Assembly: GCA_027886185.1 (NCBI GenBank)
Contig: WOAB01000723.1
Location: 744,001 to 808,000, forward strand
From: Rheum nobile
Taxonomy: Eukaryota > Streptophyta > Magnoliopsida > Caryophyllales > Polygonaceae
Length of the DNA: 64,000 nt
Direction: 5' to 3'
How positions within the stretch are numbered: the stretch's first letter is position 1; every line of letters begins with the position of its first letter. Positions 1 through 11,072 of the stretch are shown here, piece after piece. The notes under the pieces are model-generated. The model did no database searches and was not told where the DNA came from. It worked only from the letters and a program-made list of their open reading frames with translations. The position numbers were made by a program, and so were the translations under genes.

Positions 1-4
1 GTGT

Positions 5-1082
5 TTGGATAGGTTGGGATTGAGTGACTTCCTGGACAAGTGTGCCCTTGCGTCCCCCGAGCTGTTTTACCAATTTATCGCCACCATGTCGAGATATACT
101 GAGAGACGCACTGTTAATGGTGAAGTGCGCAAAGTGTTGGCGGGCATAAAATTTAAGTATGAGGGACGAGCTTACGAGATGCCAGTGGAGGAAGTCAGGG
201 AGGTGTTGGGAGTGTCTAGACCACCTACTGCTGGGTGGAAGAAGGGACCCGACGAAGCGGAAATTAAAGACTTCTGGACTACCGCTACGGGAAATGCCTG
301 ATTTTCAAAAAGGTAGGGAGTCCAGTAGCAGACTAGTGCACCCTTGCCTACGCTTAATTCATACAGTGCTGGTGCGATCATTTTGTGGGTGTGCGGAGGA
401 TAGGAAGGTTTCTCTGAAACGCCTTGGTTTGTTTCTTCCGATGCTTGACCCTTTGGACGAGGAGACTCCTTGTTGGGTTCTAGTGTGGGTTCGCAACCTT
501 CTGAGGATTCGTGAGGGTGAGGCGCGGGATATTGTTCAGGGTGGTCTGATCACCTTGGTTGCTGCCGCCAGAATTCAAACGGACACTATTCCTCAGCCGA
601 TCATGCATGTTCTCTACGACATCCCATGTCTGCGATGGTGTGGTATGTTGAACAACTCCCAAGAGCATTTCATCTGGTTTTCTTATGGAGGTCACATGTT
701 GCGCCTCCCTCATCACTTTACCTATCCGCGGGATTTCACACAGTGGTTTATTCCATCTGACGCTGAGGTCATCTCCCCAGTTTCTGAGGATAGAGTCCAA
801 GCTACTGCTCCTATGGATATTGATCCCCCTGTGTATGCTGCTGCCTCTTCTTTTACATCGACTTTTGAGATTCCTTGGGATGAGGTGTTTGCTCATTTTG
901 ATGCTTTCACGATGCGTCAATACGCTGCAAATGAGGGGATGCTGACTCGCCTGTAGACTTTGCAGACTGATATTGAGCGTGACCTTACGAGCCGGTTGAG
1001 TTCAGCTGAGGCATCTATGCAGGAGCACTATTTTGGGCAGTACCCGTACCCGCCAGGCTATCCACCGTATCCACCTTACTAG
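5..1082 (+). pseudogene. Athila ORF1-like protein, 3' part, broken
   Basis: Two overlapping reading frames carry one protein. Frame one (5-301) holds the segment around VNGEVRKVLAGIKFKYEGRA. The second frame continues from about 300 with MPDFQKGRE and runs to 956. A TAG at 954-956 is followed in the same frame by a proline/tyrosine-rich tail (YPYPPGYPPYPPY) ending at a TAG at 1080-1082. So there is one frameshift near 300 and one internal stop. The length, the position just before an LTR and the wording of the conserved blocks fit the plant-specific Athila ORF1 family, whose biochemical role is not established. The 5' end is outside the window. I see no membrane segment. Confidence 0.65.
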
Positions 1083-1747
1083 TGAGTTTATTTTCTTTTC
1101 CCCCCTATTTAGTTCTGTCTTCGTCTCTACATTGAGGACAATGTGTGATTCAAGTGTGGGGGAGGGATTTAGACTTGCTACATATCATAGTTAGTGTACA
1201 TAGTTTGTTTATGCATTTCAATTTTGCATTTCAGATTCGAGTATTTCTAAAAAAAAAAGCCATAAAATGAGAAAAAGGCAATCAAAATCTTGGGATGAGC
1301 TGAAAACCCGAAAGGGCGGTTCAGGTAATAAGCAGATAGTCCGACTGGTATAGACCGGTGCAAAATTGGACTGGAGTGATGTGAGTACATGTGAGATGTC
1401 TAGCAAATTGAAATGAGTGGCTAGGTGAAAACCCGAGAGGGCGCCTAGGCAAGATGAGCGTAAAGAAAAAAAGAGTGATTTTAGGATCATTCTGGAGGTT
1501 GGTGTCATAAGCAGAGGTGATATAAGGAGATCGGGTAGGTCACTCTGGAGCGATAAGGAGCTAGACAGGAGTTAGGAATAGATTTATCTCGCATCACTTG
1601 TTTTGGTTGTCTGTAGCTGATTTTAAAGTTGTTGTAATCATTGGTATCATGTTTGCTCGCACTTCCTGAGGCCTTAGTATTTGAGGATTGGAGTAGGATT
1701 AGTTTTGATTTACTCGGGACGAGTAAAGGTCTAAGTGTGGGGGAATT
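1083..1747 (+). other. Athila 3' untranslated region with structured hairpins and PPT
   Basis: This is 665 bases between the ORF1-like stop and the LTR. It contains at least three predicted stem-loops: 1300-1324, 1338-1372 and 1421-1448. Two of them share an inner stem CCC/GGG closed by a GNRA-type tetraloop (GAAA, then GAGA), with different but self-complementary outer stems. The phrase AAGTGTGGGGGA occurs twice, near 1152 and at 1733, and the second copy serves as the polypurine tract next to the LTR. No coding capacity is supported. Confidence 0.6.
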
Positions 1748-3036
1748 TGATAGGTGCCATTTCAGGCACCTTAACTAGTAATTATTGACATGATTTAGAT
1801 GGAGTTTCGGTATAGATTTAGGCTAAGTCCGTAATCCAGAAGAAGAGTTAAGAAGTGAAGATATCATAGGATTTACAGCTTAATGAAGGATGAAGAAGAT
1901 GGAGGAGAAGATCTGCTTAAGACTCATGGAGGAAGGCTACCATCACTTGGTAGTACAGAAGAGCAGAAGATGAAGACTTGATGGAGCTGAAGAAGTCACT
2001 ACTGACGCGCCGCGCCACAAGCCACCGCGACCCGGCGGTGGATCTCAGAGATGGCAACACAGCAAAGCCACCGCCCCGCGGTGGAACTCACCGCCCCGCG
2101 GCCAGCGTTTATTTGTTTCCGATTTTAGCATTTTCGGATATTCCATTTTCTATTATTTCATTTCCGTTATTTTGTTTGCTAGGTTTAGCTTTTCTTTCCT
2201 GAACCTATTTAAGAGTTTTTCCAGTTTTTAGATAGAACGTTCACGTTCTCACTCTCTCGTTCTCATTTTCTAGATCTAGGGTTTGAACGAATGGAGAACT
2301 ATATTCCTTTATTTCGCTAGACAATTGAAGCATTGCAATGGATTGGTTGTGAGATTTCTATTCCTTGTTCTCTATCTTATTAAGTTGGTTTAATTCTCTT
2401 GAGCATATTGTCTATTGGTTTGTGTTGATTTATCTAGAGTTGCTAACTAGGTTTATCGATATTTATCATAGTGCTAGGATTTGCATATAGCGGAATGCGA
2501 GTGCATATCTAGTGGCAAACACAATTGTTACATATAGTGGAATACGAGTGTGCAATTGTGAGAGAGAATTATTTGCATGTTAAATAGTAAGGTTTTCTTC
2601 TATTTGCATGTATCCTATATCCTTGTTTGAATGCTATTGCTTTATTGATAGTAAGGTTTTCTTCTATTGATTTTGTGGTAAGTGCTACCAACAACTGTCT
2701 GAATTGGTAGTTAATTATGATCAGGATGGGAACGACAATAAGATTGTGAAAAGAACTTGGAACAATAGTTATCAGTGATCAACATATTGAATCTGTAGTG
2801 TGGATATTTGTCTAGTGGAATGCTTCCACTCATCATACGTATTCTTCCTTTAAAGCTTTAATCATTGTTACTCTACGATCACATAAACCCCCCTTTGTTA
2901 CTTGTCAGTCACACGTCTTCTGCATACAGATGACCGATTCCCTATGGGATCGACTATGACTTACCTGCTATACTCTTTAGTAGGTGAATTAGGATTTCTT
3001 TGACAGGAAAAACGACACCGGTTTCCGACCTTGTCA
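1748..3036 (+). repeat. 3' LTR of Athila-type element
   Basis: It starts with TGATAGGTGCC directly after the polypurine tract and ends with TTGTCA directly before Sire-1 sequence, giving 1289 bp with TG...CA ends. Around 2005-2106 it contains a cluster of GC-rich palindromic units such as CCACCGCCCCGCGGTGG in an otherwise AT-rich context. It is related in layout, though not closely in sequence, to the solo LTR at 13758-15252. Confidence 0.8.
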
Positions 3037-6000
3037 GTCATTACAACACTGATTGTCCTAAGAAAATGAACTTTGAAAATGAGAAAAGAGCTTATTACCA
3101 TGATAGGAACCAATTCCCTGGTCATTCACAGACTAGCAATGCTAATTCCCCCAGTAAAGCCAAGCTTGACTGGGTTCAAAAGTCTTACTTCCCTTGTGTG
3201 CAGAAAGAAGAGATGCAACCTCGACTATGGTACATTGATAGTGGTTGCTCATGCCATATGACCGGAAGAAGAAATCAAATGACCTCTCTTCAACCCATCC
3301 AAGGAGGGAACATCTCCTTTAGAGACAAAAGCAAAGGGAAAATTTGTGGAATAGGAACTGTGAAACTCAATGACCTCATTAAGGTAAATAAAGTCCACCT
3401 TGTTGATAATCTTGCCTTTGATCTAATTAGTGTGTCACAACTGTATGATCAAGGAGACAATGAAGTCAGATTCAAATCAAATGAATACACTGTCCTTGAC
3501 TCCTCGGGACAAATCATCTTAAAAGGTAAAAGGCTCAACAATGTGTACGTCGTTGACCCATCCTTCGTTCCCAAGGAGAAACTCTGTCTCTCAACTGTGA
3601 ATGATCAAACGGACTTATGGCATCAACGTCTTGGTCATGATAGCACCAAATTGATCCAAAAGCTACACTCAAAGGAGCTAGTCAGGGGCCTCCTAAAGTT
3701 AAGTGACAAATCTGAGAAACCATGCTCAGACTGTGTAAGAGGGAAAGAGGGAAACAAGCTCGGAGTTCCTTTAAATCCAAAAATATGGTAAGCTCCTCAA
3801 GGCCCCTTGAACTCATTCACATGGACCTTTGTGGACCCATGAGAGTTCAAAGCCTAGGAGGAAACAAGTATATCTTTGTTCTCGTCGATGACTTCTCTCG
3901 TTTTAATTGGACAATATTCATAAAATCTAAAAGTGAAGTCATTGGACGTTTTAAGGATCTGGTTCCTATGTTAGAAAAGTCTCTCGACTGTTCCATCAAT
4001 TCTATCCGTTCTAACCATGGTACCGAGTTCGAAAATGGAGAATTTCTAACCTTCTGCAGTGAGCATGGCATTGATCACAACTTCTCTGCACCATACACTC
4101 CTCAACAAAATGGAGTAGTGGAAAGGAAGAACAGAACCATAGAAGACATGGCTCGAACGATGCTCATCTCAAGTGAACTATCTCAATCATTCTGGGCTAA
4201 GGCAATCAACACAACCTGCTATATCATCAATCGAGCTATGCTTCACCCAATCACAGAGAAGACACCCTATGAACTTCTAAGAGGAAGGGTTCCCAACATT
4301 TCACATCTTAGGGTGTTCGGATGCAAGTGCTTTGTGCACAATAATGGAAAGGACAATCTTGGCAAATTTGACCCAAGGAGCGATGAAGGGATCTTCATTG
4401 GATATGCATCAAAGCAGCAAGGCCTATAAGATCTTCAACAAAAGGACCAAAAAGGTAGAAGAAAGTGTTCATGTTATTTTTAATGAAAAATCACTTGGTA
4501 GAAATGTGCAAAACACCATCAGTTCCTTTCAAGAAGATCTAGATGAAGACATCACACCACCCAGTTCTTACCCTGTTGCACCAGTTCCTCCAGCAGTTCC
4601 CATGGAAATTCAACAACAATCCATTTCTGAGAACCATGAACATGAAGACAATATCTGTGGAGAAATCAATGACTCATCCTCTCACATGTTCTTCAATGGA
4701 GAAGGTGATCCCAACATAGAAGTTGAAGCTGAGTGTTCAAATCAAAATGTCTCCACATCAAATGCTCTAGCTCCCAATAGAGAAAGAAGAACCATCAAGC
4801 CTCCAGTCAGGTTCGAACATCTAACCTTCTTTGCTTTCAATGCCTTTTTGTCTATTATGGAACCAAAGAACATAGGTGAGGCACTGAAGGATGTAGACTG
4901 GATACAAGCCATGCAAGAGGAACTTCATCAGTTTAAAAGGAACAAAGTATGGGATCTAGTTCCCCGCCCCAAGGATAAGCATATCATAGGAACCAGATGG
5001 GTCTTCAGGAACAAGCTAGATGACTCAGGGGCTGTGATAAGGAACAAAGCAAGACTTGTTGCTCAATGATACAATCAAAAAGAAGGCATCGACTATGATG
5101 AAACCTATGCTCCAGTGGCAAGGATTGAAGCAATATGGTTGTTGATTGCATTCGCATCACATAAAAGGTTCAAACTATTCCAAATGGATGTAAAGACTGC
5201 CTTTCTCAATGGCATTCTTCAAGAGGAAGTATATGTCAAGCAACCACCTGGTTTTGAAGACAGTGATCATCCAGACCATGTCTATTTCCTAGACAAAGCC
5301 TTGTATGGTCTCAAGCAAGCCCCTAGAGCTTGGTATGATCATCTTGCCCAGTTCCTACTCTCCAATGGTTATAGACGTGGCATCATTGACAAGACTCTCT
5401 TCATTCTAGAAGAAGAAGGTAACATCTTAGTGGTTCAAATCTAAGTTGATGATATCATTTTTGGTTCCACTAACCTGTCCCTTGTAGATAAGTTCAAAGA
5501 CTTGATGAGCAGTGAATTTGAAATGAGCCTAATAGGGGAACTCACTTTCTTCCTCGGATTGCAAATCACTCAAAAGAAAGATGGTATACAAATTCACCAA
5601 CAGAAGTATGTCAGGGAACTACTGAAAAAGTTCAAAATGGATTCATGCAAGCCTCTCTCAACTCCTATCTCCACCATTGCTCATTTGGACAAGGATCATT
5701 CGAGTCCTCTTGTGGAAGAGAAACTCTATAGAGGTATGATAGGTTCTCTCATGTATCTAACAGCTAGTCGTCCAGACATTGTGTTTGCTGTTTGCTTGTG
5801 TGCTAGGTTTCAATCATGTCCAAGAGAAACACACTTAGCTGCTATGAAAAGGATATTCCGATATCTCAAGGGAACTGATTCAATCTGTATTTGGTACCCC
5901 AAAGAATGTCCCTTTGAGCTGATAGGCTTCACTGATGCTGATTATGCTGGATACTTGGTGGATAGGAAGAGCACCTCTAGAATGGCACAGTTCCTAGGCC

Positions 6001-6386
6001 CTTGCCTTGTGTCATGGGGCTCAAAGAAACAAATCTCAGTCTCCCTCTCCACCACAGAATCTGAGTACATTGCAGCCGCCTCTTACTGTTCCCAACTCTT
6101 ATGGCTAAAACAACAACTTGCGGATTTCGGTATGTCTTATGGTCCTCTTACTATTCTTTGTGATAACACCAGTGCTATAAACATTTCTAAGAATCCTGTG
6201 CATCATACTAGGACCAAGCATATAGATATCAAGCATCATTTTCTTAGAGATCATGTTAAGAAAGGGAACATCATTATGAAATTTTGTAGAATTGAAGATC
6301 AGGTTGCAGATATATTCACCAAAGCCTTGAATAGAGTTCCCTTCGAGAACCTTAGATTAGAACTGGGAATGATTCCTATAACCTAG
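3037..6386 (+). pseudogene. Sire-1 gag end and pol polyprotein, frameshifted
   Basis: The copy begins inside the gag zinc knuckle (HYNTDCPKK). It then shows the aspartic protease motif WYIDSGCSCHMTG (about 3229-3267), the GAG-pre-integrase block LWHQRLGH, integrase starting at LIHMDLCGPM, RT with KTAFLNGILQEEVYVKQ, and RNase H with STTESEYIAAAS, ending at a TAG after GMIPIT. It lies in at least five pieces (to 3791, 4429, 5069, 5444, 6386). Several breaks hit key sites: the second integrase aspartate is Asn (SNHGTEF instead of SDHGTEF, near 4012), the Tyr of the RT box YVDD is a TAA stop (5442-5444), and Gly after LVAQ is TGA. It is certainly not functional. Confidence 0.85.
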
Positions 6387-7198
6387 CAGTGACTTTAGTT
6401 TAAAGGTTTCTTTCCAGTTCCCTTGATTGACTAGTTCAGATCTTTTTACTTGTCTTTGTCTTGGAATCTTCGTGTTATTTCTCTTGCGTTAGACCCTCAT
6501 ATCCATAATGGTTACTCAAAAGGCTTTGACAAATTTCTCTATTTTTTCTCCTTGGATGTTTTTTTTATTAAAATTCAATCATTGTCCAAGTTTCTTTGTT
6601 GGCCCAAAAGTCACAATCTGATCATATTCTAACCCAACAATACAAGCCGAAATGATGATTGTGTCCTATGACCCTCCCTTGCCTCATTGCACAATTCAAT
6701 TCCCTATGATCCATTTCTTAACCCTCTCTGGGAATTATTGTGTAATGCGATAAATGGCCTTCCCCGATTTCTTGTATGGGAACATACTTTCAGGTTCCAT
6801 GCTTTTAAAACCCACATCAAAGTTCCCATATATCCCTCTAGCACACTGAAAAAATCGCCAGAAAGGAACTAGGATGGACTACCCTCTCAACGGCTAGTAA
6901 GAAATTTGCTCCTCCCAAGACAACATTTATGGCAAATTCTCAGGCGTTAGACATGTCTTTTCAACCGGGAACAATTTCCATCTTTGAGTAGTTGAGCTTT
7001 CAATATGTGACTGTTCAATTTCAAAAAGGCTGCAAATCCTTGGAACCGTTTCAATGCTTCAGATTTCCCAGTATTTCTCTCCAACGGCTCGATCTCTCCA
7101 ACGACACCAAGCACTCTGCCTTGCTACTCTCCAGCTCTCCCCTTCTCTCAATTGCTCCCTTTCTGTTTCTCACTTCTAAAAAAACCCCAGCTTCTCAA
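6387..7198 (+). other. Spacer between Sire-1 pol and downstream ORF
   Basis: Non-coding stretch of about 810 bases, conserved in Sire-3 (about 17101-17962, minus strand) and, more weakly, in Sire-2 (37484-38344). It is T-rich and probably carries the leader of the downstream ORF. I see no convincing gene in it. Confidence 0.5.
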
Positions 7199-8607
7199 AT
7201 GGCCGACAAAAACCCTAACCCTAATCTTGTTCAGGATGAGGAAGAAGCTACACTCCTCAAAGCTTTCAGAGAAAAGAAAGCATCCCTATTCTCAAAATCC
7301 CTTGATGTCACCCCCTCTCAAAACCCAATAGCCCAGCAAGCTGAGGAGAAAGTAAAGGAACTCCCTCCTGTGTCCGCATCTGCTACCCACACCGTCTCAG
7401 AAAGAGGCTCCCACGACTCCTCTCCGGACAAGGACACCCAGGAGATCCACAGCTTAGAGTCGTCGCCTGCAAGCCTTAAATCCAAACATGCCTCTAACCC
7501 TGCTCCCTCAGTTGCCACAAGGCTCAAACTTCGCAAACGCAGTTCCCAGGCCTTGGTTCCTTACAATCCTGCCTCAAAAAAGCCCAAATCCACCACCCTT
7601 TCCTCCTCCTCTCTGGGACAAGTGTCTTCCTCCTTCTCTAAGAGAAAGATACTCAAGACTTCCATTATCGAAAAGGAGTTATGGACCCAAACCCTAGAGG
7701 ACGAAGATGAAGATCAATTCGGTGAAGCCCTCAGTGAGTTTCACTCTCTGCCCCAGTACCAAGGATGGGACCAGATCTTGGTGGAACCCTTCTCAGTCTC
7801 CGACGAAGTCGTGCACCTCTTCTACCAGTCCATGACCTTTGTGCCAACCAAAGACAACTCTCCCTGCAACGAGGCCATCATTCAATGAAAGGGAACTATG
7901 TATCCTCTGTCCCCCAGCATCATTGCTTCCACTCTAGGGATTGAGCACAGGTCAGGATTTGACATTTTGCACCAAAAGAAGACATGGCCCAAAGGAAAAG
8001 GCAGGAGCACAGAGCCACAGTTCTCATCACTGATGCAATTCTCATGGATAAGATTTTGTCTGGTGACCAAGTTGATCTCCCCAGGGTAGTGTTGGCCCAT
8101 ATGCAGTTTTGTAAGTCTCATGAATCCCATGCCATGCCCTTCCCTCACCTCATCAAACAACTTCTCTCCATGCTCAACCAATATCCTGATGACTTCCCTG
8201 AAACCGCCTACAACAAGTTCCTCACCATCGCCACAGTAAGAAAAATCAAAACCAAAGATCACCAGGCCGCTCCCTCTGAAACTCAAGCTGATCCGCCTAA
8301 GGAAAAGGCCAGTTCCCAAGCCTCCCCAAGCTCTCTGCCACCGCTCTACCCCACTCAAGACTCCTCTGCGATCCTAACTTCTCTGGGTCGTATTGAAAAA
8401 GCTATCACGGATGGTTTCCATGCTATATCAGTTGCCCTCCGTGATCAAGTAAATGAACTGGGGAAAACTAGAGCTGCTGTTTCCAGTCTGGTGGAGGTGC
8501 TTCAGAAAACCTGGGAGGATGCAACTGGAGCAAATCAGGCTACAGGCCAGGATGAAGGAACTGACGACAAGAAGGATGATGAAGAGGAGGCCACTGACAT
8601 GCCATAG
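7199..8607 (+). pseudogene. Sire-1 extra ORF downstream of pol (plant transposon-associated protein), broken
   Basis: ATG at 7199 opens MADKNPNPNLVQDEEEATLL, which aligns with the Sire-3 copy at 17100 on the minus strand. The protein has a Ser/Pro/Lys-rich N-terminal half with a basic patch (KKPKS), then a conserved globular part with EFHSLPQYQGWDQILVEPFS and YPLSPSIIASTLGIEH, and an acidic C-terminus (DKKDDEEEATDMP). The conserved part resembles a plant-only putative transposon protein domain often found with retroelements. Breaks are a Trp-to-stop at 7886-7888 and a deletion or frameshift near 7984, after which the frame 7984-8607 continues. No signal peptide or membrane segment is visible, so the label envelope-like, used for some Sireviruses, is not supported here. 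Confidence 0.65.
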
Positions 8608-8914
8608 GAACGTCTCTCCTAGTTCCCAGTGCTGTAACAACACATTGTGCTAGTAGTTCCCTAGGATTCTACCTACCACTCCTATCCTTCTTTTGTTTGT
8701 TTCAAGTTGCTTGTGATCTTTGTTTGTCTTTCTACTATGCATCTATGAACAATGTGTTGGTTTTAATGATTAATGAACTTTTCCGGGAGTTTGTCTACTA
8801 CATTTTTGTCTTTGCCTTAAGTTTCTATTATGGTGACTTTCATGGGTTTAAGGCAATTGTTTATTTCACATTGATATCCTATACTTGACAAGTTAATTGA
8901 TCTTTTCGATGATG

Positions 8915-9169
8915 CCAAAAGGGGGAAGAATGGATAGGAACCTTGAACTCTTCGAACTACAAGACTTATAGGAAATCTGAACCCGTTCGCTTTCTGAGGG
9001 GGAACTCGAATAACTTAGTTCAATTGCTTAGGGGAAATTTGCAACTATTGAATGTTCTCTCATTATTTTATAAAGTTGTAAATCTCTTAGCTCAACTATT
9101 CTCATGCATTTCATGTCCTTATTATGTTGTCAGGTTCCTTATATTTGTCATCATCAAAAAGGGGGAAAT
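8915..9169 (+). promoter_or_regulatory. Multiple polypurine tracts before the Sire-1 3' LTR
   Basis: Four purine tracts with core GGGGA(A) occur before the LTR: AAAAGGGGGAAG near 8918, GAGGGGGAAC near 8996, TTAGGGGAAAT near 9029 and AAAAAGGGGGAAAT at 9156-9169, the last touching the LTR. The immediate PPT primes plus-strand DNA synthesis. Repetition of the tract and the preceding CATCATC box are known Sirevirus features and recur in Sire-2 and Sire-3. Confidence 0.75.
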
Positions 9170-10289
9170 TGTTAGGAAACGGAACTCAGGAACCTCAGTT
9201 CCTATGAGAGTTTCTTTCCTCAGTTTTTCTACTTTTGAAGATGACAAATACTTTGATACTAATGTTTTATCTCAAAGATGTGTTTAAAGGAACCACAAGA
9301 CATTTATTGAAACCATGGAAGCCAAACAAGACAAAGAAACCAAACAAGCAAGCCAAAGCAAACCAAAGGAATCCAGAAGTGCAACACGTGACTTTGCTTT
9401 TCCCGATAAAGCTGGGAACGCTGAACCTCGGACAAAAGATGGTGAAAGCGACATGAGCAAAGTTTCTAAAGCATGCCACCATCCAAAGGAAAGCTCCAAG
9501 ATGCCTAGAATGCCGAACCTCGGACAAAGGCTGTTGAAAGCGACCTATCATAAAGCTGTCACCATCCAGAGGACAGTTCCCAAGTGTCCATCTTGTTGAA
9601 CCTCGGACGAAAGGAGTTGGACAATGACTTGGCAGACTTGTCCGAAGTAGTTGACCAACCTATGTGGATTCTGAGCTGCCTAGGTTGTTGTTACATGTCA
9701 AAGATAGCGTGAATCAAGGATCACCACACATCCTAGGGCAAGCTCGCTCTGTGGGAACCAAGAGCATATCCAACCTCAAGCATCCACAATATAAGGAAGA
9801 TAAGCTCCGCTGTTATCTTCAAGCATTGAGATAGAATCACACTCCATAGCAAATATCAAAGTGTGAAGCTTCAAACAAGATCATCAAATCAGAACAAGAT
9901 CAAGAGGAACCAGTCAAGGAATCGGAGAGCTGTGTGCTAAGTTCCTGTGACTATAAGTGAGTTAGTTCCTTGGTGCTAAGGGCTGCTTCTTGGATTGATT
10001 ATAATTTGTGTTAAGTTATCTAGGATTGTCTAACTGTGTGTAAGGCAAAGAAACTGTGTGTTTGTTCCTAGGATAAGCTGTAACCAAAGAGATAAGAAAT
10101 CAAGAAGTAGACCTTGAAATCCTTTCGAAAGAAAGGTAGTGGTTTTTATCCCAGATTGCTAGTTGGCAATCGAAGGTTTCCACTATAAGGAACTTGTTCA
10201 TTTAATTGATTGTTTATTTCTGCTGCGAAGAGAACTGAAATCTGTATTCTCAGTTCCCTTGTTATTAATCTAACAATCACGATCCTACA
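9170..10289 (+). repeat. 3' LTR of Sire-1
   Basis: TGTTAGGAAACGG to ATCACGATCCTACA, 1120 bp. The U3 part carries three degenerate direct repeats opening GAACCTCGGAC at about 9423, 9515 and 9598. A TATA-like TATAAGG lies near 9790. It matches the 5' LTR of Sire-3 closely in its second half. Confidence 0.85.
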
Positions 10290-11072
10290 CAAACACTTAA
10301 TGAGAATTAATCCTAAAAGTCTAAAGCAAAATAGTAGTAGACATATAGGTGGTTTCAGTTGCATGATAGATTCAGTCGTTGAGTGGCAGCGGGTATCCTC
10401 CGATTGTCATTCAGTGACGGTTCTGGATGTAATCGAAACTAAGAGTTGTTGACAAAAAGGAGCCTGCAACAAGCAAAACACAATTCATAATCTTCAACTA
10501 GATGCAATCTTGATACGCGATAAACAGTTAAGAGAGAAAAGTATGATTTTGCACACAATGGAGTTGATCACACAATGGATATGGTATGCTTTTCTGAAGA
10601 AAAAAAGCATTGAAAATAGAAGGGTAAGCAATGTTCCTGTCGGTTTAAGTTGATCTTACCACAATTGATTCTGCTATCATGGTGTAATAAACCCATCTCA
10701 AGTACTTCCTTAGTCTCCCTCTAGAAGAACGATAGAAACTGACAGGAACATAGTGACATTAAGAAATAACAGTCTCTTAACAACCGATTAAACTATATGA
10801 CGTGACTCGCTAGGATCTATTGTAGTTAAAACAACTGGCTTTCAGAGTCCAATTGTAGTTCAAATTCAATGATTGATATGCAACACTTTTACTCTTAAAA
10901 CAACTGGCTTTTAGAAAAGATTTTTGAAGATAGAACCTGGCCTAGTGGCTATTCATGCTAGATTTTCGAAATGGAAAAAAACAGAGCTCATTATCATGCT
11001 AGTCGACCTCTTCTTGATCTATTATGTCCGGATGCGATGAAGGCAAGAAAATTTAAGATAGAGTGGACTTAC
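10290..11072 (-). other. Host DNA: introns/3' part of broken RING-H2-like gene
   Basis: No transposon signature is seen here. Read on the minus strand, it begins just after the exon at 11073 with a GTAAGT splice donor and contains acceptor-like pyrimidine-AG sites (for example near 10606 and 10467). Short open stretches follow these sites but I cannot assign them. Most of it is probably intron or decayed 3' sequence. Confidence 0.35.

Larger units (their letters stand above)
1..3036 (+). mobile_element. Athila-type Ty3/gypsy retrotransposon, 3' end only
   Basis: The left part of the element lies outside the window. What remains is the end of an Athila ORF1-like gene, a long structured untranslated region, a polypurine tract (GTGTGGGGGAATT, ending at 1747) and a 3' LTR (1748-3036). 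It is inserted in the CCHC zinc-knuckle region of a Sirevirus gag (Sire-1). The copia sequence resumes at 3037 with GTCATTAC, and the homologous uninterrupted site is visible in Sire-3 near 21870 on the minus strand. The expected target duplication is GTCAT, whose other copy should lie left of the window. Assignment to Athila/Tat rests on the ORF1-like protein, the LTR start TGATAGG and the typical LTR tail with a GATCGACT-type box. Confidence 0.8.
3037..10289 (+). mobile_element. Sire-1: Sirevirus-type Ty1/copia, 5'-truncated by the Athila insertion
   Basis: This copia element keeps the end of gag, pol, a long extra ORF downstream of pol, a region with several polypurine tracts and a 1120-bp 3' LTR. 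The domain order (protease, GAG-pre-integrase, integrase, RT, RNase H), the repeated GGGGGAA tracts near the 3' LTR and the extra downstream ORF are hallmarks of the Sirevirus genus. Its LTR is the same family as that of Sire-3 (1120 and 1121 bp). The 5' LTR and most of gag are left of the window. The base after the LTR begins CAAAC, the predicted target duplication. Confidence 0.85.

Noticed and set aside
1218..1508. Minus-strand 96-residue frame in the Athila 3' region
   Set aside because: The region is better explained as structured non-coding RNA; no domain match is suggested.
7199..8607. Retroviral-type envelope gene in the Sireviruses
   Set aside because: No signal peptide, transmembrane segment, cleavage site or coiled-coil fusion pattern is visible in any of the three copies.
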